From Rosellinia necatrix (lineage: Eukaryota; Ascomycota; Sordariomycetes; Xylariales; Xylariaceae), in assembly GCA_021209875.1 (NCBI GenBank), contig JAGYVD010000002.1:2790001-2854000 (forward strand): a stretch of DNA of 64,000 nucleotides, written 5' to 3'. Below, in pieces: positions 25,183-38,465 of this stretch. The notes beneath the pieces were generated by a model. The model did no database searches and was not told the DNA's origin. It was given only the letters and a program-made list of their open reading frames with translations. The number at the start of each line of letters is the position of its first letter. Position 1 is the first letter of the stretch. The position numbers were made by a program, and so were the translations under genes.

Positions 25183-25367
25183 TGACACAGTCAGGAAGAG
25201 GGGGGCTCCTTATATAGCTAGCGCAGCAAGCTAGATAAGGATTGTGTAGATTAGATAAGGTACTAGCCTAAGGCTTCTGGTCCCTGCGGGACCAGAAGCC
25301 CTTCCTTCCTCAATTCTACATCATACTTTTACAGACTTAACCACACTACCCCTAGTAAACCTTACTA
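25183..25367 (+). repeat. Family A solo LTR nested in A2, best-preserved copy
   Basis: 185 bp, TGACACAGTCAGG...CCTTACTA, with perfect target duplication ataat (25178-25182 and 25368-25372). Comparison with the uninterrupted A3 sequence near 39720-39770 confirms the insertion point within A2. It carries two strong hairpins: 25272-25300 (13-bp arms ggcttctggtccc / gggaccagaagcc, loop tgc) and an imperfect tagctagcgcagcaagcta stem near 25208-25240. It is the least mutated family A LTR, so it is later than RIP of A2 or below the RIP length threshold. Confidence 0.93.
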
Positions 25368-26611
25368 ATAATACTAGCAAAAAAAAACTATATAATAATT
25401 ATTAACTTGTTTAATTAAAAATATTAAGCTAATAAAAATCATCAGAATAAATTTTATTATAAGCTTATTTAAAATATTATTTTTAATTATATTATAATAA
25501 TTAAAAAATTTAATTAATATAATATATGCGATATTAACACGTTTATGACTTATATTTAATAATAAAAATACTTTGTTAAAAATTAAGCAAAAATATTAGC
25601 TAAGCAATTTTTATTTTTTAATTAAAACATATTAAATAATATTATTTTTAATTAAAATTATAAATTTATTTTAAATTTTAAATAAAGCTTTAAAAAGCTA
25701 TAAAAGCAAAACTTTTATAATAATTTTTTTATTTATAAAATAATAAATTATTTAAATAAAAAATCAAACTATAAAATTATTATTTAATATTATATATATA
25801 TATATTTAAACTATAAATAAGTAAATATGTTGTTATTTTTACAATAAAACTTAAATAAAATATATTTAAAACTTATTAAATTATTACTTTATAAACAGCT
25901 TTTTAAATTTGAACTTTTAAATTAAATAAAATTTTTGCTAATGTACAAATAAATATAATTATTAAAAATATTTAATTTATATAAAAATATAAAATTAGCT
26001 ATAGATTTTATAACGGCGCGTATTAAATAATATTATAATAATAAGTATAAATTAATAAAATTTAATATAAAAACAAAATATTTTTAAAGCTTTATTTAAA
26101 ATATTATTTTTTTAAAAAGCTGTTAAAAAAATATTTTTAATAGCGCGTAAAACTATAAAAAATTAAAAAAAAATTAATAGATTAGCTTATAAGTTAAAAT
26201 TATTAAAAACTTTTAATATTTACGTTATTATTTTAGGCGTGTATTTATTATTTAAAAACATAAGCAAAGATTTTTTTTATTAAAAATACTAGTATTAGGA
26301 CTAGTGTTTAAAAACAGGACTTGAAAAAATTAATTTATTTAAAATTAAAATAATTTTAAATATTAAATAAATTATAATAAAACAGATTTAATTACTTTAT
26401 TAAATAGGAAAAATATAATTATAAAACAACTAATAAAAAATAAAGTAGTAATTATATAATATTAAAAAACTAATTAAAAAATACTAGAATTAAAAAAAAA
26501 AAAGATTTTAGCTAAAAGAATTAAAAAAAAGCGGTAGCTGACTTTATAAATAAAAAAAAAAAAGTTATATAGTTATTAAAAATAATAACGTTTTATTATA
26601 GCTTTAATACT

Positions 26612-26795
26612 TAACATAATTAAAAAAAAAAAGCTTTTTATTTAGCTAGCAGAGCTAGCTAAATAAAAATTATATAGCTTAAATAAAATAACCTAGCTTA
26701 AAAAGCTTCTAGTCCTTGTAGGACTAAAAGCCTCCATCTAATCTATATTACACTTTACAGACTTAATACCACACTACCCCTAGTAATCCTTACGA
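26612..26795 (+). repeat. LTR of A2 (3' LTR)
   Basis: 184 bp starting taacataattaaaa, which is TGACACAGTCAGGAAG with every eligible C and G mutated, and ending ccttacga. It abuts a truncated C2 LTR directly. The internal sequence immediately 5' (about 26530-26611) is the reverse complement of 1442-1530 in A1. Confidence 0.88.
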
Positions 26796-26982
26796 AGTTA
26801 TAAACAATATATATATAGCTTATAAAACATAGTTTTATAAAACTGGTTAGTTTTAGTTATATTAGTTTAAGTTTAATAGTTAGTTTATAAGCCATTTAAT
26901 AATTATTTAAAATAAAAATATATAATAATTTGCTTATATTAACTTATATGCTAATATTCTTTTATAAATATTGTTTATAATA
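26796..26982 (-). repeat. C2 LTR, truncated at the A2 junction
   Basis: 187 of about 258 bp remain. The copy begins inside the LTR at agttataaac, where full copies continue with a further 71 bp (compare 11180-11252), and ends tttataata at 26982. The missing piece is not at the other end of A2. Confidence 0.82.
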
Positions 26983-29900
26983 ATTCTTTTTGTTTTATAT
27001 TTCTTTAAAAAAGTTGCAAGCTTATCATAAACTGTTTTATAGTTTTTATGCTTCTGTTTTAAGTTTATAAATAAAGTTTTTTTAGCTTAAAAAAGTTCTT
27101 TTTATTAAGTTTTTTTATTTATAAGTTTTAATTTATATATAAATATATATTTTTATTAATTTAATTTATTAAAATATTTTAATATTATTTATAAACGTTT
27201 TATAACATTATTTTTTTGTTTATTCTTTATTAGTTTTTATATATTTTTAAATATTTTAAAATTTATATATAATCATTTTTAAAGTTTTGCGAAGCTTTAT
27301 TTTTATTCTTTTATATATGATTATATAAAGCTTTTAAGCCGCTTATTTTTTTTTTTTTTTTTTAATAATAATTAGTTTTATATGTTATTTTAATTTTTAT
27401 AATGTTTTAATTTATTATTTAAACTATTTATAAATCGATTTTATTTTATTTTATAACCTGTTTAACATTTTATAATTAATATTATATCTGTTTTTTATTA
27501 TTATAGCTAGGTTTTATTAGTATTTTTATTTTAGTTAGTTTATTAGTTTAGCTTGCTAACACAGCTGTATTTTTTTGTTTATTAAAAATCAACTTTAAAT
27601 TGTTTGCAAATTTTTCATTAATAAATTAAATAGTTGTTTTTTAATATATTAAAACAGGCTGTTTTTAACTATTGTTTTTATATTAATTTTATTAATAAAA
27701 ACCAGAAAAAATATTTTTTTTAAGTTTATTTATTAACTTTTTTTTTCCTTTTTAATATTTAATGCTCTGTTTATTTATTTATAAACTTTATTAATTAACT
27801 TTAAAATATTTCTTATATTTTCTTTTATTTTTTGTTTTATTTTTTTTTATTTTTTTTTTTTAAGCTGTTTATATGCTGCTTATAATAGCTTTAAAAGCTT
27901 TTTATTAATACTTTATATAACCTTTTTTTTGTTCAGCTTATAAATATATTATATTATATATACGCTATATTAATAAGCTAATAAATAACAACTTTTGAAT
28001 TTTTTATATTAATTAAATCAGCTGTATGGTTTTTTTTATAAGCTTATTATAAATTAATTATAAAAAAAACCTCTTATTATATATTATATATATTATATAA
28101 ATAAAAGAAAATATTTTAAAATAAGCTAGCTGTTGTTATAGCTGTTTATATTTTATATTAACGTTATTTATAAACAAGTTTTTAATATTTTTAAGCTATA
28201 TTAAATATTTTTGTATTTTATTTAAAACGTTTATATATATAATAAATATATTTTTCTAAGTTTTTTTTTATTAATTATTTACTATATATTTATAAGTTTT
28301 TAAAGAATTAAAATAAATTTATTAAAGCTTGTTTAAATTTTTAAAACGTTTAATTTATATTAACAAAATATTAAAAATGAGTTTTAATTTTAATAATTAT
28401 TATTTATATTTAGTTTATATATTATATAAGCAAAATTATTATTCTAATTTAAAACTATATTAAATAGTTTTTAAACAATAAAAAATTAAAGCTTGTTTTA
28501 TAAATACTCTGCTTATTATTTATATTTTTTTATATATTATTTATATTTAATTAAAAAGAAATTATAAAATGTTTTAAAAACAAATAATAATTTATATATT
28601 TTATTATAATTTATAAAATTATTAATAAATTTTTAAAAACTATTATTTTTTTGCTGAAAGCTTTTTTTAAGTTTATATAAACTATATTAAAAACGCAGGC
28701 TTTATTTTAATATTAATTATAAATAGTTTAAAAAATAAGCAGAAATTAATTAAGTTTTAAAATAATATAATAAACAGCATAGCTGCAGCTATATTCTTTT
28801 ATTAAATATATTAGCTGTTTTTATGCCGCTTATAAATAAAGCTTAAAAAATCAAAATTTAATAAAAAAATTAAAATAAATTAAATAGTTTAAGCGCTGTT
28901 TAAACAGCATTTATTATTATTTTATTTAAAACTTATATAAAAAATATAAAAATTAACTAGTGTTATTTAAAAGTTTTTTATAGTTTTTAAATTATTTATA
29001 ATATATTTACAAGCCAATTTTATCTATAATTAAAAAATATTATCTTTTATATTCTTTATTTATTTTATTTATTACTTTTTTATGTTTTATTTTTAAGCTA
29101 TGTTTTTTTATTTTTATATTAAGTTTATTATTATTTTATATATTTTTATATTTTTTTAAAACGGTTTATTGTTTAAGTTTATAAAGAGTTTTTAAAAGTT
29201 CTTTAATAAGTTTAATATATTTTTTATTTTATAATTAATTTATAAGCTTTTTATATTTCTTTTTAATTTAATAAACTTTTAATATTTTATTTATTTTTAT
29301 TTTTGTTTTTTAAGTTTTACTATTTATATAAAAAGAAACTAGTTATTTTTAACGTTTAAAAAACTAAAGATTTATTTTTACATAGTATATAAGCTTAATA
29401 TAAAAATAGTTATAAATATTTTTTAAAATATTTAATTTTTAAAATAGCTGCAACGTTTATATGTTTTTAAAAAATAATTAAATCAAATTTCTAGTTTTAA
29501 ACTTATTAGCTAGCGCGTGCTGTTTATTAGCAGCTTTTTTTTAGTTTTGCTGTATTATAGCTATAACTGCTTAACCAAATTTTATACTGTTTTTTAGTTT
29601 ATATATAAATATTTTAGTTAAAGTTTATAAATTATAAGCTAGTTTTATTAAACGTTTAATTATTAATATAATAGCTATATAATATTTATAAATGATAAAA
29701 AAAGCTTAGTTTAATAATTATAATATTTTAATTATTTATAATAAATATAGCTTTTAAAATAATCTAAGCTAATTATATTAAATATATATAATATATATTT
29801 ATAAATATATTAGCACTTTTAGGTTGTTTGTTTTATAGCTTTATTTACTTTTAAATAATAAATAATAAATAAACGCTGTTTAATATTTATTAATAAATAT

Positions 29901-32900
29901 ATTTTATATAAAAAACAGCTAGTTTAATTTATATTTTTTTTATTAATTATAGCTATAAAAACTTATAATAACAGTAGTAGCATTATATAAATTAATTAAC
30001 ATAAGCTTTCATTTTTATTATAACTATTATTTTTAATATAATAGTTTTATTAAGCTTATTAATAATTATTATTAAATTAATAAAGTGGTTTTATGTTTTT
30101 ATTAATAAATCTGTTATAAAGTTTATTAAAGGTTTGTTTTAATATTATTTAAAACTAATAATAAATATAACAAGCTTTATTTTTAGTTTTTTTATTATTT
30201 TTTATTATAGTTATATATAAAACGTTTTATATTTTTAAAAACGCTAGCTAAATTTTTTTTAATATTATTATAACAGTTTTTTTTAATTAAAATGTTTTAT
30301 TAAATATAAGTTATAAATATTTTATATTATTTTTGTTTAAAAAGTATTTAATTAAAAATTTAAAGCTGGTGGTAAAATTTTCATATGTTATACAGGTTTA
30401 AATTATATTTAATAATTAATACTTTAAAATTTAATTTTATAAAAAATATATACGTTTTTTATATTATATAAATAATACATATATAGCTTAGGTTTTTTAA
30501 AACTAGTATTTTAAATATTAGCTAGATTTTTATTATTAAATATTTGTTTTTTTTAAAAAATTAATATATTTTTTGTTTATATATTTAAATAGTTTATAAT
30601 TAGCTTAAAAAGGCTTAATAAGCAGTTATTTATTTTTAAAAATTATTTATTTTATTTTACATATTTTTTATTTTAAGCTTTTTTAAAAAGTTTTAGTTAT
30701 GTTTAATAACGTGTTTATTTAACTGTTTAAATATTTTTATAAAATTTTAGTTTAAATTTATATTTAGTGAATTTTTAGTTTAATAAATTTATTTTTAATT
30801 AATTTTTAATAGTTATAAAATAAATAAAGTTTTAAAATTAAATATTATAATAAAAAACATGTTTATATTTTTAAGTTTAATATATTAAATTTATTAACAG
30901 CTTATAATTATAAAAGTTTTTATTATAAGTTTTATAGTTAATTTTATAGCTATAAAACAATGTAAATAATATATAACAAGCTATAGTTTTTATTTTTTTA
31001 ATTAATTAAAGCATTTTTATAAAACTATTTGATATAATTTATTTTTATAAAGTTTTATATTAAAATTAAAATAAAGTAATATAATTTTATTTATAAAAAT
31101 GTTTTTAAATATTTTAAAAGCTATGTTTTTATAAGTTTTTATTTAAAAAACATTTTTTTATTAATATTATTAATAAAGCCGTTTTTTTAAATAACTATTT
31201 ATAAAGTTTTTATAAAAGTTCATAAAACTTGAAATTTTTATATATTTTTAAACGTTATAAAAGCTTTTTTTATAAATTATATATAGCTTTTAAAATTAAT
31301 ATTAATATTTTTATTTGTTTTATAATAAATTTTATATATTTTATTATAAAACTTTAAATTTGTTTTTATTAATATTTAAATAAAGCCAGCGTTTATAAAA
31401 CAGCTTAAAACTTGTTTTATTTTATAATAATAGTTTATTTACTAGCTTAAAAAATATAAATATTTTATTAATATATTTAATATAAAAATAATTTAAAAGT
31501 TTTACAATATCTTATTAATATAGTATTAAAATATTATAAAAGCTTTATATTAGCTAAAAACATTATTAGCTATTTAAACAGTTAAAACTTAATTTAAAAA
31601 CTGTTTTTTTTTTTTTTATATATTAATTTTATAAAAGTTAACTTAATATTTAATTTAATAAATTATTTATTTTATAAAAATATTTCAAACGTTTTTAAAT
31701 TAAAAAAAATATGAGTTTTTTAATAATATTATTAAACGTTTTATAGTTATAATAAAAACAAAAATTATTATGAAGCTTATATATAAAAAGATTAAAATAT
31801 TTATTAACAAGCTGTTTATATATATATATTTTTATTTAATAGTTTAATAAAAGTTTTTAAAAAATAAAAGTTTATTTTTAATATATTATATAAAAAGCAT
31901 TATAAAATTTGCTTTTTATATTTTTATATATTTATATTTAAATATATTTTATAATTTGTTTTAAACAGTTAAAAATAAAGCTTGTATTTTATGCTTATTA
32001 AATACGTTAATTTATTTTTTGGTTTATTTAAAACTTTTTTAAATCGTGTTTAAAACTTTTAAATTAAAAACTCAGCTTATTTAAATAATTATTATAAAAA
32101 AACCTTAAGTACCTTTTATTTCAACTTTTTAGTTTTATATGTTTTTATTACTTTTAAAGAAAAATAATATTAATTATATATATAATCTAATCTGTTTTAA
32201 TAGTTTTTATTTAATTTATATATTCTTTTTTATAATTATTATATTATTTATTTTTTATGTTTATATAATCTTTATCAACAATATATATTATTTTTTAATA
32301 TTAATAAATATTATAACTTTTTATTATATATATATATATTTATTTTATATTTTTATTTATATTTATATTTAAATAAGTTATTTTATTTATTTTAAAAACT
32401 GTTTATAACCTTTTTTTAACAGCTAGCTTAAAAGCTGTTTTTTATTTTTATATATAATGCCTTGTATTTTTAATAATATTTTTTTAATAGCTGTATAATA
32501 TTTATATTTTTAATTAATAAAAGTTTTTAAAATTATGTTTTTTATAAATATATTAATTATAAAAATAAGCTATTTATAAGCTGTTTAATAATAGCTATTT
32601 TTTTTAAATTAATATTAATTTTTAATAGCGTTTTTTTTAAAGTTATTTATTTTTTAACTTTTTTTATTGCTTAACCTTATTGTTTTTTTTATGTTTATAT
32701 TGTTTATATAAATGTTTAGCCTGCCTGCTGGCTTTATAAAGCATAATTTAATAAAATAGCTTAGTTTTTTATAGTATAAACAGTTTTTTTTTGTGTTTTA
32801 GCAGCGCTTTTTTTTTTATAGCTTAAATAATTTAAACTTTGTTTAAAAAGTTTTATTAAATAATAAGTTTAAAAAAACAGTTTTAATTATTTTAAAATTG

Positions 32901-33785
32901 TTTTTAAATTTACTGCTAAAGTTTTATAAGTTATATTATATTTACGTTTAATTTAAACGTTATTTTTAATATAATAGTTTAATAGTTTTTTATTTATTTA
33001 TTATTTTTAAAATTTAATTAAAATAATTTTAATAATTATTAAATAGTTATATATTTATAAAAACTTTTTAACCTTATTATTTATAGGGTTTAAATAAAAT
33101 AATAATTTAATATTATTAATTTAGTTTATTTTATTTAATTTTAATAATAACTGTTTAAATTAAAAAAACAGAGAAAAATATTCATTAACTTTTAATAAAA
33201 TATATATAGCTTATAAATAAAAAATAGAGCTTTATTTAAATTATTATAAAGAGTTTTAATATATTATAAAACTATTGTTAAATTAGCTTTTATATTAACG
33301 CTGCTTGTAATATAAAATAATTTAATAATAACTTATATATTATTTTTAAGCTGCTTATAAATATTATATTATTTTAATTTGTTATTACTTATAAATTTTT
33401 ATTTATTTATAGTTTATATAATATAAACTTTTTTATATAACTTCTTTAAAATAGTTTTTATAAACTTTTTAAGCTAAACTAAAAGTTTATGTTTAAACTT
33501 TTTATAATTAAGTTTAAAAACTTAATATAGTTTAATAAATAAATATAAAAATAATATTAAAATTAATATTTTAATTATTTAAAAATAATTTTAAGCTGTT
33601 TAAATATAGCTTTAATTTATTTTTATTAATAAAATGTTATTTTTTTTTAAAAATAATAAATTATTATTATTATATTTTATAGCTTATATTAAAATAAATT
33701 TTATTTAATTATTTAAAATAGCTTTTAAAAACCTTTTAATTAAGTTGTTATAAATTTATTAAAAGCTTTAAAAGCTAAAAATATT

Positions 33786-34043
33786 TAACAAGCTATGCTT
33801 AAAAATATATTTATTAAAATAATAAATAAAGTGTATTTTTTTCTGTAAATAATAAAAATTATAAACAATATATATATAGCTTATAAAATATAGTTTTGTA
33901 AAGCTGGTTAGTTTTAGTTATACTAGTCCAAGTTTAATAGTTAGTTTATAAACTATTTAACAAATATTAAGGATAAAAGTGTATAATAGTTTACCTGTAT
34001 TAGCCCGTGCGCTAATACTTCCTTATAGGCACTGCCTATAATA
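33786..34043 (-). repeat. C2 LTR, complete (258 bp)
   Basis: From taacaagctatgc (originally TGATGGGCTATGC) to ggcactgcctataata. A GC-richer patch with the palindrome ataggcactgcctat lies near 34024-34040. It aligns end to end with 10996-11252 and 63598-63854 in reverse. No target duplication can be tested because the other outer end was lost. Confidence 0.82.
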
Positions 34044-35240
34044 GTTTATTTTTAACTAGTAAAACAGCTTTTTTTATATAGCAGTTTAATTAGCTTTATG
34101 TAATATAAAACCCAAGTATATAAAAGTTTTATTATATTTATATATTATTTAAAAGTTTTTAATTCATTTAAAAACACTAAGTTGTAAATTACAGCAATAT
34201 AGCTTTTTAATATTATTGTTTTAAACGCGTTTATTTTAAATTTAAATAAATTTATTAAAAAATAGCTAACAAACAAGCTTATTAATCATATAATTATATA
34301 TTTATTTTTACATAGTTTAAAAATAATTTTTAAATATTTTGATTTTATTTAATAATATTTAAAAATATTATCTTATTTATAAACATTTTGATATTCTTTT
34401 AACATATTTTTAAAAATTATTTATAGAACGTTATATATATGCTAAAATATTATAAAGTTTTCTTATTCTAACAGAATATTTGTTTATTTTTTTAAGTTTA
34501 TTATTATGAACCGGTTTTTAAAGTTTAAATATATTAAAAACTAATAAAAAAATAGTATTATTTTAATCATACTTCTAAAATGTTTTTTTAAACGATTTAA
34601 TTATTTTTGCTTAAAATAATAATAAATAATTATTTAATAGAATTATTTGATTAAAAACTTTTAATCTATAATTATTTAGTTTTTTAAATTATAATATTTA
34701 AAAGTTGTATTTTATTTAATATAAATTATTATATTATAAATATATAATATATAAATAAAGTTAATTTATTAATTTATTTTATACGTTTTTTTATAAAAGT
34801 TGTTATAAAATTTATATAAAAATCTATATTTTTGTAACTAAATAAATATATATAATATCCCAGCTTAAAACTTTATTTTTATTAATTTTTATTAAAAAAG
34901 TTTTAATTATTATTTAATTAATATATCGATTTTTTGGTTTTATTAAACATTTAAAGCTTCAGCTATTTTCTTTTAATTTTTTAGCTAAAAATCTTTTTTC
35001 AGGATATATATATATGCTTATAAAAATAATTATTGTTAATCTATTTATAAAAAGTTTAATTTTTAAAATAACTATAATTTTAAAGATTTTAAAGCTTGTT
35101 GTTTTTAAGATTCATATCTCTTTGTTTTTTTATTTTAAAAAATTGATTCTATTTTCTATAATATTTATAAACAGCGTTTTAAAAAAAAATAGAATTAAAT
35201 AAGCTTTTATAAAATTAACGATTTTATTTAATATTAACGT
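34044..35240. other. Unassigned AT-rich relic DNA between C2 and B
   Basis: 1.2 kb without recognised repeats. It contains one 62-codon open frame (35014-35202, plus) rich in Ile, Leu, Lys and Phe with no domain. I regard it as chance in low-GC DNA, as its composition simply mirrors the base composition. Confidence 0.5.
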
Positions 35241-35552
35241 TGTTAGAACTATGGCAATTAGTCACAGTTACTCACAGCTGTTGTACGTACATATGTTTTG
35301 TACAAGCATATGGCGTATATATCACGTATATATATATAGCGTGTATACTTTATACCTGAAACAAGCTATATTATCGCTGTTATTTTAATAAGTTATATGC
35401 TAACAAAATTTTTATATAAAACTTAAAATAATATTATATATAATAATTACTTAAATAAAATTATTAAGCAAAATAAATATTAAATAATAAAAATTATATT
35501 CTAGTTTATATATAAATAATATATATATTATATATATAAAGCTTATTTAATA
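35241..35552 (+). repeat. Left LTR of family B (312 bp)
   Basis: Begins TGTTAGAACTATGGC. Its first 160 bases keep many C and G, including catatg boxes (for example 35288-35293) and the block ctatattatcgctgttattttaataag. It aligns with 51230-51542 in the same orientation and with 62139-62431 in reverse. The last 150 bases are heavily mutated. Confidence 0.82.
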
Positions 35553-38278
35553 TTAATTAATACTTATAAAACGTGTTTATAAATTAATAAAAATAAAAAT
35601 AAAACGCGCTTAAAATTTAATAAACTTAAACAAGTTTTTATATTATATTTTAAAAATTTTATTTTATAAAAACAAGTTATTTTTATATAATAAAAGCTTA
35701 AAAAATTAGTTTTGAATATTTATATTTTATACGCTTTATTATATTTTAAAGTTATAATATAAAAATTAAATATTAAAAAGCAATAATATATAATTATATA
35801 AAACTATTTATTATATAAAAACTAAACCATATATAAATAAACTTTTAAAACCTTATTTATTAATTTATTATTAAAACTTATTTTTTATTTTTTATTATAT
35901 TTTTATAATTATTTTATAATAATTATATAATAAAAAAACTTTTGTTATATATAATAATATTCAATATTATAATAAAATTATAATAAACTATAAAATTAAT
36001 AAATATGCTATATAAAATATTATTAATATATAATATTAAAAACAAAAAGTTGATATTATAACTCTAACTTTTATTATATTTAATATATCAGCAGCTTGTT
36101 ATTTTTAAAATATAAATATTTAAATATAACTAGCCAGCTATTATAAAAATTCTATATTAAAAACTTTATATTATAAATATATAAAATATAAAACTAATTT
36201 TATAAACTAATTTAATAAAAGCTATTTAATATAATAAATAAAAAATATATAATTTAATAGTAACAACAGTTTTATATAAGCAGTAAAGCTTATATAAATC
36301 GCATAAAAATAATATATATTAAATAAATTAAAACGTTTTTTATTTATATTTATATTAATATTTATATAAACATTTAATTTATTTATTTTAAATTAACAGC
36401 TTTATATAAATATAAATAATATAAGCATTTTATAGCTTAAAATATTATTTAATATGTTATAATTAAAACTAAGATTTAATATATGTTTTAAACCTTAGAA
36501 AAAAAACTAATAAATAATATATATAACTAATAATTAAATATAAATATACTTTTAACTTAATAAATAAATATATAATACTTATAAAATATAAACTAAACTT
36601 TAAATTAGTTTATAAATATTTTATTAAATATTATTTTTATAAACTTTTAAATAACTATTATATATATATATAACGTTTAATTTAATTATAATAAACATGT
36701 TTTTTAACTTATTTTTTTAAAATATATAAAATAAAAATATATTTTTTAATAAATATGTTATTTTTAAAAAACATAAAAAAAAAAATTATTTTAGCAAGCT
36801 ATATAATTTATTATATAATAAAACGCAGCTGTTTATTAGCTTATATTAACAACTTAAAATAATAAAAACTAATATTACGCTATATTTTTAATTATATTAA
36901 AAATCTAGCTAAAACTTTATAAATATAACATTAAACTAAATAAAACTTAAAATAAAATCTATTATATAATAAACATTTATTTTAAAATAAATATAAACTA
37001 AAGCTAATATTAAATTAATTAAATTAATATTATTTTTATATAACCAAAATAAAACAATTTAAATCTATTTATATATAAAACATTAGAATTAATATTTATT
37101 AAACTAATAAAAACATGATAAGTTTTAAAACAAACTATTAAAATAAAATCTAATTAAATATAACTGTTATATAAATATATTAAAACATATTAAAATTTAC
37201 AACAGTTTTTATATTTTAAAAACTTATATATAAAAGCTTTTTGCTAACTTAAAAAATATTTATAAATTATAAACAAAAATAAAATAAAATATTTTATATT
37301 AAAAATAAATAATTTTTATTTTATTAGCTAAAAATATAATTAAAGCAATTATATAAAAGTTTTTTAACTGAAAAATATATATAAACTTTTAAGCTAGCTT
37401 AATATACAACAGAACTTTTTACAACTTAAAAAACAGCTTAACTATAACGCTTATATAAATAAAAAATATTTTATATATAAAAAAACGGGCTGCTAGTTAA
37501 TAAATTATATATTTTACAAAAAAGCTTATATAAAAAGCATATATTTTAACTTGTACAAAATAATTTTTAACTGTTTTTTATAGCTTAATAATTTTTAGCA
37601 CATTTTATAAAATATAAAAATATTTTAAACTAAATTTAAACAACAATAAAAAAATTAATAATAAATAAACCATATAGTTAATTTAGTTTTTAATAAATAA
37701 TATATTTATATACTATATAACAAAAAAAAAATTTTATTTAATTAATTTATATTAAGCGATTAATATTATATAAAATATTAAAATAAACTATAAAATATAA
37801 ATATTTTTAATTATTTAATAATAAGTAAAGCATAACTGAAAACATATGTTTAAATATATTTTTATATATAAGCTAAATAAATAAAAAAACTGCTTTTATA
37901 TAATTTAAAAACAAAAAAACTATTATATTAAATAAAACAATTAAAATAAAAACGCTTTTAATATAATAATATATTATATTTTAAATATTTTAATGCTGTT
38001 TTTATTTTTTTAAAAACGCAGACTATTTATAAGCTTATTTTAATAATATAAAAACATTATTTTATAATAAAACAGAAAAACTATATTTATTATATGTAAA
38101 TAAAAACATTTATTTTTTAATATAAGCTTTTAAAAAGTAAAACATATTTTATTAAAATATAACTAAAATGTTTATACTGCTGTTTTAAATATTTTTATAT
38201 AAAAAACTATATAAACTATTAAATTATATAAAATATAATATAAATTATTTAATTTTAAAAAAATTTAAAAGTTTTATT

Positions 38279-38283
38279 ATTAC
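38279..38283. repeat. Target site duplication of A3, left
   Basis: attac, identical to 46833-46837. Confidence 0.88.
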
Positions 38284-38465
38284 TAGTAAAGATTACTAGG
38301 GGTAGTGTGGTTAAGTTTATAAAATATAACATAGAATTAAAAACAGAAAGGTTTTTAGTCCTGCAGAGACTAGAAGCTTTAAGCTAGTATTTTATTTAAT
38401 TTATATAATTTTTATTTAGCTAGCTGTGCTAGCTAAATAAAAAGCCTTTTTTTTTAACTATGTTA
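38284..38465 (-). repeat. LTR of A3 (3' LTR in coding sense)
   Basis: 182 bp, from tagtaaagattactaggggtag to actatgtta. The left end is well preserved; the right half is mutated to poly-T. The tagctagctgtgctagcta palindrome persists near 38417-38435. Confidence 0.9.

Larger units (their letters stand above)
18262..26795 (+). mobile_element. Family A Ty3/Gypsy retrotransposon copy A2 with two nested solo LTRs
   Basis: 8534 bp between LTRs 18262-18446 and 26612-26795. Removing the nested A solo LTR (25183-25367) and S solo LTR (20860-21064) with their 5-bp duplications leaves about 8134 bp, matching A1 and A3. The coding strand is plus, with RT near 23740-24060 and the RNase H tail near 24600-24780. 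The flanks aatat (left) and agtta (right) do not form a target duplication. The right end lies inside a C2 LTR whose other 71 bp are absent on the left, so the locus was rearranged or partly deleted after insertion. Confidence 0.88.
26796..34043 (-). mobile_element. Family C LTR element C2, nearly full length
   Basis: About 7.25 kb between direct C LTRs (26796-26982, truncated, and 33786-34043), both reversed relative to C1. The interior matches C1 in reverse over 26983-30090, including the un-interrupted version of the A1 target at 28894-28909. It is T-rich on plus, and the C1 relic reads toward the counterpart LTR on the opposite strand, so coding is probably minus. RIP is heavier than in C1. 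I could not name its RT or superfamily. The hydrophobic open frame at 32139-32372 (plus) contains a FINN string but is on the likely non-coding strand and is not annotated as a gene. Confidence 0.78.

Noticed and set aside
18262..25367. A 7.1-kb family A element using 25183-25367 as its second LTR
   Set aside because: That LTR has its own ataat TSD inside family A internal sequence, and the true partner LTR is at 26612-26795, restoring the 8.1-kb length.
32139..32372. 77-codon frame on plus with a FINN string, considered as an RT of element C2
   Set aside because: C2 probably codes on minus, judged by the C1 relic and T-richness of plus. Flanking residues do not follow Gypsy or Copia motif order.
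35014..35202. 62-codon Lys/Ile-rich open frame on plus as a small gene
   Set aside because: Composition mirrors the local bases, no domain or signal, and it lies in unassigned decayed DNA.
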